A DNA stretch of 64,000 bases, taken from assembly GCA_002347685.1 (NCBI GenBank), contig DDWS01000014.1:49614-113613 (forward strand). Reading direction: 5' to 3'. Source of the DNA: Syntrophaceae bacterium UBA2280 (lineage in GTDB: Bacteria > Desulfobacterota > Syntrophia > Syntrophales > Smithellaceae). The notes under the pieces are model-generated. The model searched no databases, was not told the DNA's origin, and saw only the letters and a program-made list of their open reading frames with translations. The first letter of the stretch is position 1, and the number at the start of each line of letters is the position of its first letter. Of the stretch, positions 16,959-25,890 are shown piece by piece. A program made the translations under genes and the position numbers.

Positions 16959-19880
16959 ATGAAAATGATCAAAACACTCATCATCACCTTTGCCGTTTTT
17001 CTCCTCCTGATCGCCGTTTCCGGATTTTTTATCGCGCCTGCAGTTCTCAAACCGTTTATCACAAAAAAACTGACGGAAACGCTCAACCGGGAAGCACGGA
17101 TGGAGAAGCTGAGCATCAATCCCTTCACCGTATCCGTGACGGTCCGGGGATTTTCACTGACCGAACCGGGCCAGCCGGTGCCTTTTATTGCATTTGAGAA
17201 AATGCATGTCAACATCGACGCGGTGATGTCTGTATTCAGGCGCGCTCTGATCCTGACGGAAATCGGCCTGGATGCTCCCTATGTCGGACTCATGCGCCGT
17301 CCGGACGGCACATATAATTTTACAGATCTGATCCACCCGGAGAAGCCCGAAAAGGACGGGACGAAGCCTTTTCTTTTTTCGCTCAACAACATCCGGATTG
17401 CAGACGGACAGATTGATTTCAGAGACATCCCCAAAAATACGGATCACTCCGTACGCGAACTCAACATTTCCATCCCGTTTATTTCCAATATGGAATACTA
17501 CATGAAACAATACGTCGAACCTCAATTCTCGGCGGTCGTAAACGGCCACAGCATCCTCGCTAAAGGACAGACACAGCCGTTCATCACATCTCGCGACACC
17601 CGTTTCGACCTCGACATCCAGGATATTGACCTGCCTCATTATCTTGAATATCTGCCCGTTAAAATGAATTTCAAGCTGACTTCGGCGCGCCTGGACACAA
17701 AGCTCGGCATCCATTTCATCAGGCACGACAACCAATCGCCGGCATTGACTGTTACCGGCGGCACGACATTGAAAAAAGTGGTCCTGGACGACTTGCAGGG
17801 GAACAAACTTTTGCGGTTGGAATCCCTGCGCATTGATATCACTAAGATCAGACCGCTGGCATTGGACATCCATCTGGCAAAGGTTGCGCTCAATGCGCCC
17901 GACATGGTTATCCGCCGCGACGGGCAGGGACAGATCAACTGGTTTAATCTGGTCGGTGATCATAAAGGCACACCGGACCGCCATGAGGCGTCAGTACAAG
18001 CGACCGGGAAAAATGAATGGCTTATGCGGATCGACGACTTGATTGTGGACAAGGGGGCGGTGACGCTCATCGATTCACTTCCCGCTCAGACGGTCAATCT
18101 GTCTGTTTCACCGTTCGATCTGCGCGTGGAAAACATTTCCACCCGAAAAGGAGACAACGCAAAAGTCAATCTGGCGGCAACCGTCAACCAGCGAAGCAGG
18201 CTTTCGATGGCTGGTGAATTCGGCATCCATCCGGTGATGGCGGATCTCGCGATGGATTTGTCCCCGCTTGCCATCCGGCCTTTTCAGCCCTATTTCACAG
18301 ATACCGTGAAAATGGACATCACCGGCGGCGCGGTATCAACCGCCGGAAATGTCAAGGTTGCACTCGCTGAAAAAAGCGTCCCAGTCATTCGATACACGGG
18401 TGATGTCTTCATCCACAATCTGGCAACCATCGATCAGGTTCATGCCCTGGACTTTCTCAAATTCAAGAAGATTTCAGTCCTTGCGCTGTCTGCCGGATAC
18501 AATCCCATCTTCCTGAACGTCAGGGAAATCCGACTGGATGATTTCTTCGCCAAACTGGTCATCAATCAAGGCGGCACCACCAATCTGCAGGACATTTTCA
18601 GCGCGAGTGAGGAAAAACCCGTCGGGCAGCCACAATCCTCACAGCAGGCAAAACAGACCGCTGAGCCGGACCAGCCGGCGCCGCCTGCGGACATCGTCAT
18701 CGGCAAAGTTAGCTTTCACGGCGGCACGCTGGATTTTACCGACCGCAACATTTCACCGAACTATTCGGCGACGATGCTGAATCTCAAAGGCAGTGTCACG
18801 GGACTGTCATCGAAGGAAATCACCCGTGCCAGGATGGACTTGAAGGGTAACCTCGGCTACGGATCCCCCATCGAAATTTCCGGAACCGTCAACCCGCTGA
18901 TTAAAGATTTTTTCGCCGATATCAAAGTCAGTTTCAAAGACATCGAGATGAGTTCGACCAGTCCCTACACTGCGAGATATCTGGGCTATCCCATCACCAA
19001 AGGCAAGCTTCATTTCGATGTGTCCTATCGGATCGACCACAAAAAACTTACAGCCGAAAACAAGCTCTTTTTTGACCAGCTGACCTTCGGCGACAAGGTG
19101 GAAAGTCCCGACGCCATCACCGCACCGGTCACGCTGGCAGTTTCGCTTCTAACGGATCGCCAGGGACAGATCAACCTCGACATTCCGATCACCGGAAGCC
19201 TCGACGATCCGGAGTTCAGAATCCTGCCGATTATCTGGCAGATCATCACCAACCTGATTACCAGAGCCGTCACATCGCCTTTTTCGCTTCTGTCGTCCCT
19301 GACCGGCGGCGGCGATGAAATGAGTTTCGTAGAATTCGCTTTCGGCAGCGCTGAGCTGTCCGGGGACGAACAAAGAAAAATCATCGCCCTGGCCAAGGCA
19401 CTGTATGATCGACCCAATCTTAAACTGGAGATTGAAGCTTATATCGATGCAGTACAGGATCAGGAGGCTTTGAAAAATGCCGAATTCGACCGCCTGATCA
19501 AAGTGCAGATATTCAGGGAAAACGCGGCTGAAGACCGGACACCTGTCCCTCTTGAGGAGATTGTGATCCCGCAAGCGGATTATCACAAATATCTGACTCT
19601 GGCCTATAAATCGGGGAAATTTTCAAAACCTCGCAATGCCATAGGCATGCTCAAAGAGCTGCCACCTGCTGAAATGGAGAAGCTTCTTCGCGACCATATC
19701 ACGATCACAAACGACGACTTAGAGAGGCTTGCGGTCAGACGAGCCAGCGCGGTGCGTCAGGGTCTGCTTCAGGAAGGCAATATCGACCCGGCAAGGATTT
19801 TTATGGTAAAGCCCAAAAGTCTGACACCGGAGAAAAAAGAAAAAATCAAAGACAGCCGTGTGGAGTTTAAAATCAAATGA
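16959..19880 (+). CDS. DUF748 (AsmA-like) envelope protein
   Basis: The 973-residue protein starts with a membrane anchor (MIKTLIITFAVFLLLIAVSG) followed by FIAPAVLKPFITKKLTETL, typical of DUF748/AsmA-type proteins. These span the periplasm as long repetitive beta structures, and some relatives move lipids between membranes. A proline/glutamine-rich linker (about 548-570) separates two halves. The C-terminal part has SFVEFAFGSAELSGDEQRKI, an OmpA-like segment seen in the family. The ATG follows AGGGG. It is 16 bases after the 757-residue orphan, and its last codon overlaps the start of the next gene, so all three are probably co-expressed. A role in lipid transport or outer-membrane integrity is inferred. 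Confidence 0.88.
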   Translation: MKMIKTLIITFAVFLLLIAVSGFFIAPAVLKPFITKKLTETLNREARMEKLSINPFTVSVTVRGFSLTEPGQPVPFIAFEKMHVNIDAVMSVFRRALILTEIGLDAPYVGLMRRPDGTYNFTDLIHPEKPEKDGTKPFLFSLNNIRIADGQIDFRDIPKNTDHSVRELNISIPFISNMEYYMKQYVEPQFSAVVNGHSILAKGQTQPFITSRDTRFDLDIQDIDLPHYLEYLPVKMNFKLTSARLDTKLGIHFIRHDNQSPALTVTGGTTLKKVVLDDLQGNKLLRLESLRIDITKIRPLALDIHLAKVALNAPDMVIRRDGQGQINWFNLVGDHKGTPDRHEASVQATGKNEWLMRIDDLIVDKGAVTLIDSLPAQTVNLSVSPFDLRVENISTRKGDNAKVNLAATVNQRSRLSMAGEFGIHPVMADLAMDLSPLAIRPFQPYFTDTVKMDITGGAVSTAGNVKVALAEKSVPVIRYTGDVFIHNLATIDQVHALDFLKFKKISVLALSAGYNPIFLNVREIRLDDFFAKLVINQGGTTNLQDIFSASEEKPVGQPQSSQQAKQTAEPDQPAPPADIVIGKVSFHGGTLDFTDRNISPNYSATMLNLKGSVTGLSSKEITRARMDLKGNLGYGSPIEISGTVNPLIKDFFADIKVSFKDIEMSSTSPYTARYLGYPITKGKLHFDVSYRIDHKKLTAENKLFFDQLTFGDKVESPDAITAPVTLAVSLLTDRQGQINLDIPITGSLDDPEFRILPIIWQIITNLITRAVTSPFSLLSSLTGGGDEMSFVEFAFGSAELSGDEQRKIIALAKALYDRPNLKLEIEAYIDAVQDQEALKNAEFDRLIKVQIFRENAAEDRTPVPLEEIVIPQADYHKYLTLAYKSGKFSKPRNAIGMLKELPPAEMEKLLRDHITITNDDLERLAVRRASAVRQGLLQEGNIDPARIFMVKPKSLTPEKKEKIKDSRVEFKIK

Positions 19881-21037
19881 AACCTTTCACAAATTCACAC
19901 AAAGTTGCGGTTTTTATTATTCTGCTGTGCTTGAGCGTTTTTCTTGTCAACTGCACGGCACTTAAACCGGTTTTACCTCCCGCCCGGTGTATTCCGTCTT
20001 TTCCCGATCTAGACGGCTGGTACGGCGGAGACGGCGCTTACAGTGTCGCCCTCGACAAACGGCGCACCCTGTGGGTATTCGGCGATACGTTTGTCTCGCA
20101 CGAAACCGGCCGTAAAGACCGCGTCGGCATGGATGTTGTGATGGGAAATACCCTGGCGATTTCCACCTGTCCGGAGAACGGGGAATTCACGATCCATTAC
20201 TATTTAAAAAACAAGGATGGGGAATTTATACCATTTTTCGGCGAGGGAGAAGTCCTCTGGCCGCAGGACCCTTTTATCGCCGATGATGCATTGTATATTC
20301 CCTTGCTCGTCATACAGGGCCTGCCGGAATCCCAACCGCCCTTCAATTTCAAGATCGCCGGACATACCATTGCCCGGATAAAAGATTTCACGAACGACGA
20401 TCCCCGTTTGTGGACGGTGGAGTATCTGGACTGGTCGAACGCGCTGGCCTCCGGCATTGATGCGCTGGCAACCACCTCCGTTGTTCATCGTGGTTATGTT
20501 TATTTTTATCCGCTCTACCGGCATACGGACGGCAACGTCCGGATTGCCGGAAATATTGCCGCGCGAATTTCGATTCGTCGCCTGGACAATCCCGCCTATG
20601 CATTGGAATATCTGCATCAGGACAATACCTGGCAACAACACCTTCATCCCGATCGGGTTAAAATTATTTTCAGTGCCGGATTATCGGAGCTGAGCGTGCG
20701 TTATTCCGAAGCAATCCATAAATGGCGGGCCGTTTATCTGTCACCGGAAAACAAAGGCAGGAAGCTGATATATCATACCGCAGAAAAACCTGAAGGCCCC
20801 TGGAGCGAACCTGCGGCACTGATTGATTCCATAGCCGAAGTCGATCCTTCGAGCAGCCTTTACCATCCCGGCACGTTCTGCTATGCGGGCAAGGAGCACC
20901 TCCATTTTTCTGATCATCACAACCTTGTCATCACTTACGTCTGCAATTCATCCGAAGCCCCGGACCATAAAGACAGTTTTCTTCGCAATCATCTTTTTTT
21001 ATACCGGCCCGTCGTCAAAAACGTTCCCGCGCCCTGA
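19877..21037 (+). CDS. DUF4185-type secreted lipoprotein
   Basis: The 386-residue protein has an N-terminal hydrophobic segment and a lipobox-like FLVNC with Cys26. The Asn before the Cys is atypical, so lipidation is likely but not certain. The mature part shows beta-propeller features of DUF4185 and related glycosidase-like folds: GGDGAYSVAL, LWVFGDTFVS, WPQDPFIADDALYIP and a late YHPGTFCYAG. Such proteins are proposed to bind or cut carbohydrate, but no catalytic triad is provable here. It overlaps the DUF748 stop codon by four bases (ATGA) and is the last gene of the operon. It ends 10 bases before the convergent amidohydrolase. Confidence 0.78.
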   Translation: MKPFTNSHKVAVFIILLCLSVFLVNCTALKPVLPPARCIPSFPDLDGWYGGDGAYSVALDKRRTLWVFGDTFVSHETGRKDRVGMDVVMGNTLAISTCPENGEFTIHYYLKNKDGEFIPFFGEGEVLWPQDPFIADDALYIPLLVIQGLPESQPPFNFKIAGHTIARIKDFTNDDPRLWTVEYLDWSNALASGIDALATTSVVHRGYVYFYPLYRHTDGNVRIAGNIAARISIRRLDNPAYALEYLHQDNTWQQHLHPDRVKIIFSAGLSELSVRYSEAIHKWRAVYLSPENKGRKLIYHTAEKPEGPWSEPAALIDSIAEVDPSSSLYHPGTFCYAGKEHLHFSDHHNLVITYVCNSSEAPDHKDSFLRNHLFLYRPVVKNVPAP

Positions 21038-21046
21038 CCGCGTCCC

Positions 21047-22609
21047 TTACGAAGTCAATGTGATTTCCCCGACGTCATAAACCAGTCCGTCGGAAACAAC
21101 CATGTGCGGGTCCCTGCAGGCCTCCAGGTTTTCCAGAGGATTCTTCCTGAGCACCACACAGTCGGCGAATTTGCCCTTCTCCAGAGATCCGATCCTGTCG
21201 GCCATTCCCAGAATCTTTGCGTTGTTGATCGTGGCCGCTCGCAGTACCTCTGCGTTCCCCAGTCCGATACGCCCCAGCATCTCCATCTCGCGCCACAGGG
21301 TCCCATGGTAGGAAAAGGGCACCCCCGCGTCCGTACCGCAGCCGATCAGCACCCCCGCGTCTTTCATGGCAAGCAGGTTCCGGGGCCCTGTCAGGAGAAT
21401 GTCAAAGTAAAGCGACGGATTGGCCATGTATATTCCCCGGGAATAAAGATTTTTGCAACCGTACTTGCGATAATTGGCCAGATAATCCACGTTGTTTTTA
21501 TGAATAGATGCCTCGGTATAATCACGAAGGTCCGTTTCATAAATGAACTGCCGGCGGACGGCCAGTTCCCGCTCGACAAAACCGGTGCGGTATTTCTCCG
21601 GCAGCCGGTCATAGGCTTCCGGGGCGGCCAGCACCTGTGCAATCGTCATCGTGGGAACAATGGCAATATGCTTTTTTGCCATCGCCGCGACTTCCTTTTC
21701 AGTGAGTACCGCATCAGCAATGGAATGCTCCATGGAACCGATTCCGAATTGCAGCGCGCGGTCAAAACCGAATTTAGTATGGATGTGAGCGGCGGTGGAC
21801 AATTGGTTTTTCTGCGCGAAGTCAAAGATGACCTTTAAGTGCTCGTCCGCGTAGGCGGGGATTTCCCCTTTGCCGCACAAAAGCGATACCCCGTCCATCG
21901 TCAGCTTGACAAACGACGCGCCTCGCGCGCTGTTCTGAAGCAGCTTATGTTCCAGGTCTTGTGTGTCTTTGAACCACAGATTCGGCCGGCCGGTAAACGC
22001 CATGGCCATCCCCGCAAAGATGCTGACGGCGGCAGGATCAATATCCGGATGTCCGCCGTAAATATTTGTGAATGAATTGCAATAGACAACGCGCGGACCG
22101 ACCAGATCGCCGCGCGCGATTTGAGTCAGATAATCATGGAGAAGATCCGGCATCGCGCCCATATCCCGGATGGTGGTCACCCCCTGCCTGATCTGCTGGA
22201 CGTAATTTCGTTTCATCTGATTCATGGTCGTCAAAAGCCCCAGAGGGCTGAGCATGGATTCACCCGACAGGGTTGCATGGCAGTGCGCGTCAATCAAACC
22301 GGGAAGGACGTATTGATGTTCCAGATCAATGGTCCGGTCGCCTTCCTGCACGACAGGCGGCAAATCGGAAACGGATTCAATGATTCCATGCCGGATGGTC
22401 AGCGTGCGGCCGGGCAGAACCACTCCGCAGACGACGTCAATGACGCTTGCGGACTTCAGATGAAGCGCCTTGCCGTTTTCGACGCCTGTCGGCTTATACC
22501 CGGGGAGAGACGAACAACCGGTGACATTCGGCATCCCGAAAACAAAAGCGGATGCCGCCGTCGCCTTGATTAGATGCCTTCTGGTCATTTCGAAAGGTTT
22601 TTTGTCCAT
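21047..22609 (-). CDS. Tat-exported amidohydrolase (imidazolonepropionase-like)
   Basis: A 520-residue amidohydrolase-superfamily enzyme. It carries a twin-arginine signal (TRRHLIKATAASAFVFG) ending in a possible lipobox VTGCSS, so the folded enzyme should be exported with its metal already bound. Metal motifs are DAHCHATLSG near residue 110, a lysine/histidine region SFVKLTMDG, TAAHIHTKFG and SMEHSIADA, and GCGTDAGVPFSYHG with the catalytic Asp. The C-terminal GKFADCVVLRKNPLEN strand closes the beta sandwich. The family includes prolidase-like and imidazolonepropionase-like hydrolases; the substrate is unknown. It lies divergently from the haem-sensor diguanylate cyclase. Confidence 0.88.
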   Translation of the reverse strand: MDKKPFEMTRRHLIKATAASAFVFGMPNVTGCSSLPGYKPTGVENGKALHLKSASVIDVVCGVVLPGRTLTIRHGIIESVSDLPPVVQEGDRTIDLEHQYVLPGLIDAHCHATLSGESMLSPLGLLTTMNQMKRNYVQQIRQGVTTIRDMGAMPDLLHDYLTQIARGDLVGPRVVYCNSFTNIYGGHPDIDPAAVSIFAGMAMAFTGRPNLWFKDTQDLEHKLLQNSARGASFVKLTMDGVSLLCGKGEIPAYADEHLKVIFDFAQKNQLSTAAHIHTKFGFDRALQFGIGSMEHSIADAVLTEKEVAAMAKKHIAIVPTMTIAQVLAAPEAYDRLPEKYRTGFVERELAVRRQFIYETDLRDYTEASIHKNNVDYLANYRKYGCKNLYSRGIYMANPSLYFDILLTGPRNLLAMKDAGVLIGCGTDAGVPFSYHGTLWREMEMLGRIGLGNAEVLRAATINNAKILGMADRIGSLEKGKFADCVVLRKNPLENLEACRDPHMVVSDGLVYDVGEITLTS

Positions 22610-22753
22610 GGATGAGCGCTCCGCTTTACTGAATGGTTTTCCGATGCAAATTACAACGAAAGCCCTTCGCGTTGCAAGATGAATTGCGCCGATCGCGAAA
22701 TTCTGTTACATAATACGTCAGACAAAAAACATGGAACCCGGGGCAAGGCAGCA

Positions 22754-24022
22754 ATGATGGTGGAAAACAAACATGTCTTTCGGTCCACTTCGGAATCGGC
22801 CCGCCGGTATCTGATCGTGATCTGCCTGATCGTCGCGCTGGTTATCCTTTCCGTCTTCTGGGGATTCCATTTGAGGTCGGAAAATCTGTACCGCCAGCAA
22901 TTGATCGACAACGGCCGCTCCTTTTTTGAGGAAATCGTCATCACGCGCCTTTGGCTGGCCCAGCATCAGGGCGTCTATGTAAAAAAAACGCCGGACGTGG
23001 AAATCAATCCATACCTGCTAGCCATTCCAGGCCTCAAAGTGGTCATCGAGGACCGTTTTGGCGACTTCTATATCCTGAAAAATCCCGCTTTGGTCACACG
23101 TGAAATTTCACGCATCGCGGATGAACGGGGCCTCTTCAGATTCCGCATCACCAGCCTCAAACCTTTGAATCCCGACAACAGGCCGGACGATTTTGAGAAG
23201 CAGGCGCTGCATGCATTCTCTCTCGGCACCCGCGAACAGTATCGCTTTGAAGCCGGAAATAATGGAAAGATTTTCCGTTATATGGCCCCGCTGATCGCGG
23301 AAGCATCCTGTCTGCAGTGCCACGCCCAGCAGGGCTACTCCGCAGGCGATGTGCGTGGAGGCATCAGCGTGACCATTCCGGCGCAAGACACGATGAACCG
23401 GATACAGGCCAATAAAATCTACCTGGGGGTTGCGGTACTCTGCGTCATCCTGATTATCTTTCTGATTGTTTATTTTATTGCCCGATATTTCATGAAGGAT
23501 CTCCACCTGGCCGAGCAGAAGCTGATGGATATGGCGGCAACGGATCCTCTGACCGGACTGCTCAACCGCCGGGAAGGTTTCCTGCGCATCGCGGTGGAAT
23601 TCTCCCGGGCTGAGCGCACCGGCGAAGATATTTGCGCGATGATGCTGGATATTGATCATTTCAAAAACATCAACGACACCTACGGTCACCTCACTGGTGA
23701 CGAGGTGCTCGGGTGGCTGGCTTCCTGCCTCCAGGCAACCGCCAGAATCTCGGATGTTCTCTGCCGGTTCGGCGGCGAAGAATTTCTGCTTGCCACACCG
23801 GACACAGACCTTGAGAATGCGAAAATTCTTGCGGAAAGAATTCGGCTTGCGGTTGAGAAAAATACCATCCAGACCACCGACGGGAAAACGCTGAAAGTAA
23901 CCGTCAGTTGCGGACTGGCCCTACGCCAGAGCGGCGAAACCTCTGACGAACTGATTAACCGCGCCGATCAGGCGCTCTATGCGGCGAAAAACAGTGGCCG
24001 CAACAAGGTTTGTGTGGGCTAG
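22754..24022 (+). CDS. Membrane diguanylate cyclase with periplasmic haem-binding (DUF3365/Tll0287-like) domain
   Basis: Two membrane helices (about 19-38 and 223-245) flank a periplasmic domain. That domain contains SCLQCHAQ (C186, C189, H190), a c-type haem attachment motif found in DUF3365 sensors. A cytoplasmic GGDEF domain follows (about 260-420): DPLTGLLNRR, DIDHFKNIND and the active site FGGEEF at 339-344, with an intact I-site RISD (331-334). It should make cyclic di-GMP under control of redox or a gas ligand and be subject to product inhibition. I chose the ATG at 22754, which has an AAGG ribosome site. An in-frame start at 22679 would add 25 unlikely residues. Confidence 0.9.
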   Translation: MMVENKHVFRSTSESARRYLIVICLIVALVILSVFWGFHLRSENLYRQQLIDNGRSFFEEIVITRLWLAQHQGVYVKKTPDVEINPYLLAIPGLKVVIEDRFGDFYILKNPALVTREISRIADERGLFRFRITSLKPLNPDNRPDDFEKQALHAFSLGTREQYRFEAGNNGKIFRYMAPLIAEASCLQCHAQQGYSAGDVRGGISVTIPAQDTMNRIQANKIYLGVAVLCVILIIFLIVYFIARYFMKDLHLAEQKLMDMAATDPLTGLLNRREGFLRIAVEFSRAERTGEDICAMMLDIDHFKNINDTYGHLTGDEVLGWLASCLQATARISDVLCRFGGEEFLLATPDTDLENAKILAERIRLAVEKNTIQTTDGKTLKVTVSCGLALRQSGETSDELINRADQALYAAKNSGRNKVCVG

Positions 24023-24053
24023 CCTGCCTCAACGCCCATGGGGGAGCCGTTTT

Positions 24054-25847
24054 TCAAGATGACTTTTTAGCATAGCGGCAGATTTCCTCGAGAAACCGGT
24101 TTCCGTATTTGTGCATTTTATGTTCCCCGACACCACTGACGGAAAGCATTTCAACAGTATCCCGGGGCATGGCGGCAGCCATTTCCGAAAGCGTCCGGTC
24201 GGAAAACACCACATACGCCGGCACATGGTTCTCGTCTGCCAAGGCCCTGCGAAGCACGCGCAAACGCTCGAAAAGTCCGTTATCCACCATCTGTTTTTCC
24301 GGTAACGCGTTAATGGTTTCGAGCTTCTTTTCCATTTCCGTCGGTTTTGTCAGAAGGACATCCATTTCCCCTTTCAGAATTTTGCGGCTCAGATCATTGA
24401 GTTTCAGCGCATAGCTTTCGTCATAAGCGATATCGACGAAGCCGGAATTGAGCAGTTCAAAGAGATACTCGGCCCATTCATGATACCTGACATCACGGCC
24501 GGCGCCGAATGTCTTGATCTGATCATAGCCGTTTTCGCGGATGAATGCGCTTTGCGAGCCGCGCAATATCTGGATCAGCGTCGTCATATTGGTTTTTTCG
24601 CCGGTGCGTGCCACCGCAGAGAGCGCTTTTTGGGCGATGATGGTGCCGTCGATTTTTTTGGGCGGATTTTTGCACACATCACAATTGCCGCAATCGCCTG
24701 CCGGCTGCTCGTTGAAATAGGCAAGCAGAATCCTGCGGCGGCAGATATCCGCCTCTGCAAAGCGCTTCATGCGCTCGAGCTTGGCCAAAAGCAGTTCCTG
24801 TCGTTGAGGGGGCAAATCCTGCAGCATGTCATGATGCGTCTTGACGTCCGCATAACTATAGAACAGTATCGTATCGGCAGGTGCCCCGTCACGCCCGGCC
24901 CGCCCGATTTCCTGGTAATAGCTCTCAATGTTTTTCGGCAGGCTGTAGTGAACGATCCAACGGATGTTGGATTTATCAATACCCAGACCAAAAGCGATGG
25001 TGGCGCAGATGATCTGAATATCATCACGGATAAACGCGTCCTGAATGCTGCTGCGCTGCGCGGAATCCATGCCCGCGTGGTAATACGCCGCCTTGAGACC
25101 CCGCACCTGAAGCTTTCCGGCCACATTCTCCGTGGCTTTGCGGCTCAGGCAGTAGATGATTCCCGGCTGGTTTTTTCTTTTGGACAAAAAACGCAGAATC
25201 TGCTCGAAACGCTTTTGGCCCGAATAAACGGCCAAAGAAAGATTCGGCCGGTCAAACGAGGCAATGAACTGATGCTCTTCGGGAATATCGAGCTGCCTGA
25301 GAATGTCCCTGCGGATGACATGATCAGCTGTGGCGGTGAGCGCGATGAGGGGAACTGCGGGAAACTTTTCCCGCAGAATATGAAGTTTCAGATAATCCGG
25401 CCGGAAATCATGCCCCCACGAGGATATACAGTGCGCTTCATCCACGGCAAAAAGCGCAATGTCGAGTTTTTGCAGAAATCCGATCGTGCTGCCGGACGTC
25501 AGGCGCTCCGGAGAAATATACAGAAGCTTGATCTCGTTTTTCAGGCACCGGCGGACAATGGCCGCGCTTTGTTCATCCGTCAGGGCGCTGTTGAGAAACG
25601 CGGCGGGAATACCGTTGGCGATAAGCCCGTCGACCTGGTCTTTCATCAGGGCGATCAGCGGTGAAATCACAATCGCAACGCCTCCCTTCAGCATCGCCGG
25701 AATCTGGAAACAGACGGATTTCCCTCCGCCGGTGGGCATCAGCACCAGCGCGTGCCTGCCTGCCAGAACATGATCAATAATCTCTGACTGGAGCGGATAG
25801 AACGTCTCGTAACCGAAATATTTTTTCAATGCGTCGTGTTTATTCAT
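24054..25847 (-). CDS. recQ: ATP-dependent DNA helicase RecQ
   Basis: From the ATG at 25847 (ribosome site AAGGGGAT) the protein is 597 residues, the usual RecQ size. The longer frame up to 26072 would add 75 residues unlike RecQ. Motifs in order: Q-motif region FGYETFYPLQSEII, Walker A LMPTGGGKS, DEAH box VDEAHCISSWGHDFRP with the aromatic-rich loop, HYSLPKNIESYYQEIGRAGR (motif VI), a zinc-binding cysteine set (CRRRILLAYFNEQ, then CGNCDVC), a winged helix, and a C-terminal HRDC-like domain. It unwinds DNA 3'-5' in recombination and fork repair. It starts 43 bases after the patatin-barrel gene on the same strand. Confidence 0.95.
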   Translation of the reverse strand: MNKHDALKKYFGYETFYPLQSEIIDHVLAGRHALVLMPTGGGKSVCFQIPAMLKGGVAIVISPLIALMKDQVDGLIANGIPAAFLNSALTDEQSAAIVRRCLKNEIKLLYISPERLTSGSTIGFLQKLDIALFAVDEAHCISSWGHDFRPDYLKLHILREKFPAVPLIALTATADHVIRRDILRQLDIPEEHQFIASFDRPNLSLAVYSGQKRFEQILRFLSKRKNQPGIIYCLSRKATENVAGKLQVRGLKAAYYHAGMDSAQRSSIQDAFIRDDIQIICATIAFGLGIDKSNIRWIVHYSLPKNIESYYQEIGRAGRDGAPADTILFYSYADVKTHHDMLQDLPPQRQELLLAKLERMKRFAEADICRRRILLAYFNEQPAGDCGNCDVCKNPPKKIDGTIIAQKALSAVARTGEKTNMTTLIQILRGSQSAFIRENGYDQIKTFGAGRDVRYHEWAEYLFELLNSGFVDIAYDESYALKLNDLSRKILKGEMDVLLTKPTEMEKKLETINALPEKQMVDNGLFERLRVLRRALADENHVPAYVVFSDRTLSEMAAAMPRDTVEMLSVSGVGEHKMHKYGNRFLEEICRYAKKSS

Positions 25848-25890
25848 ATGAATATCCCCTTCCCTGGAGTGATTGAGCAGGACATTTACT

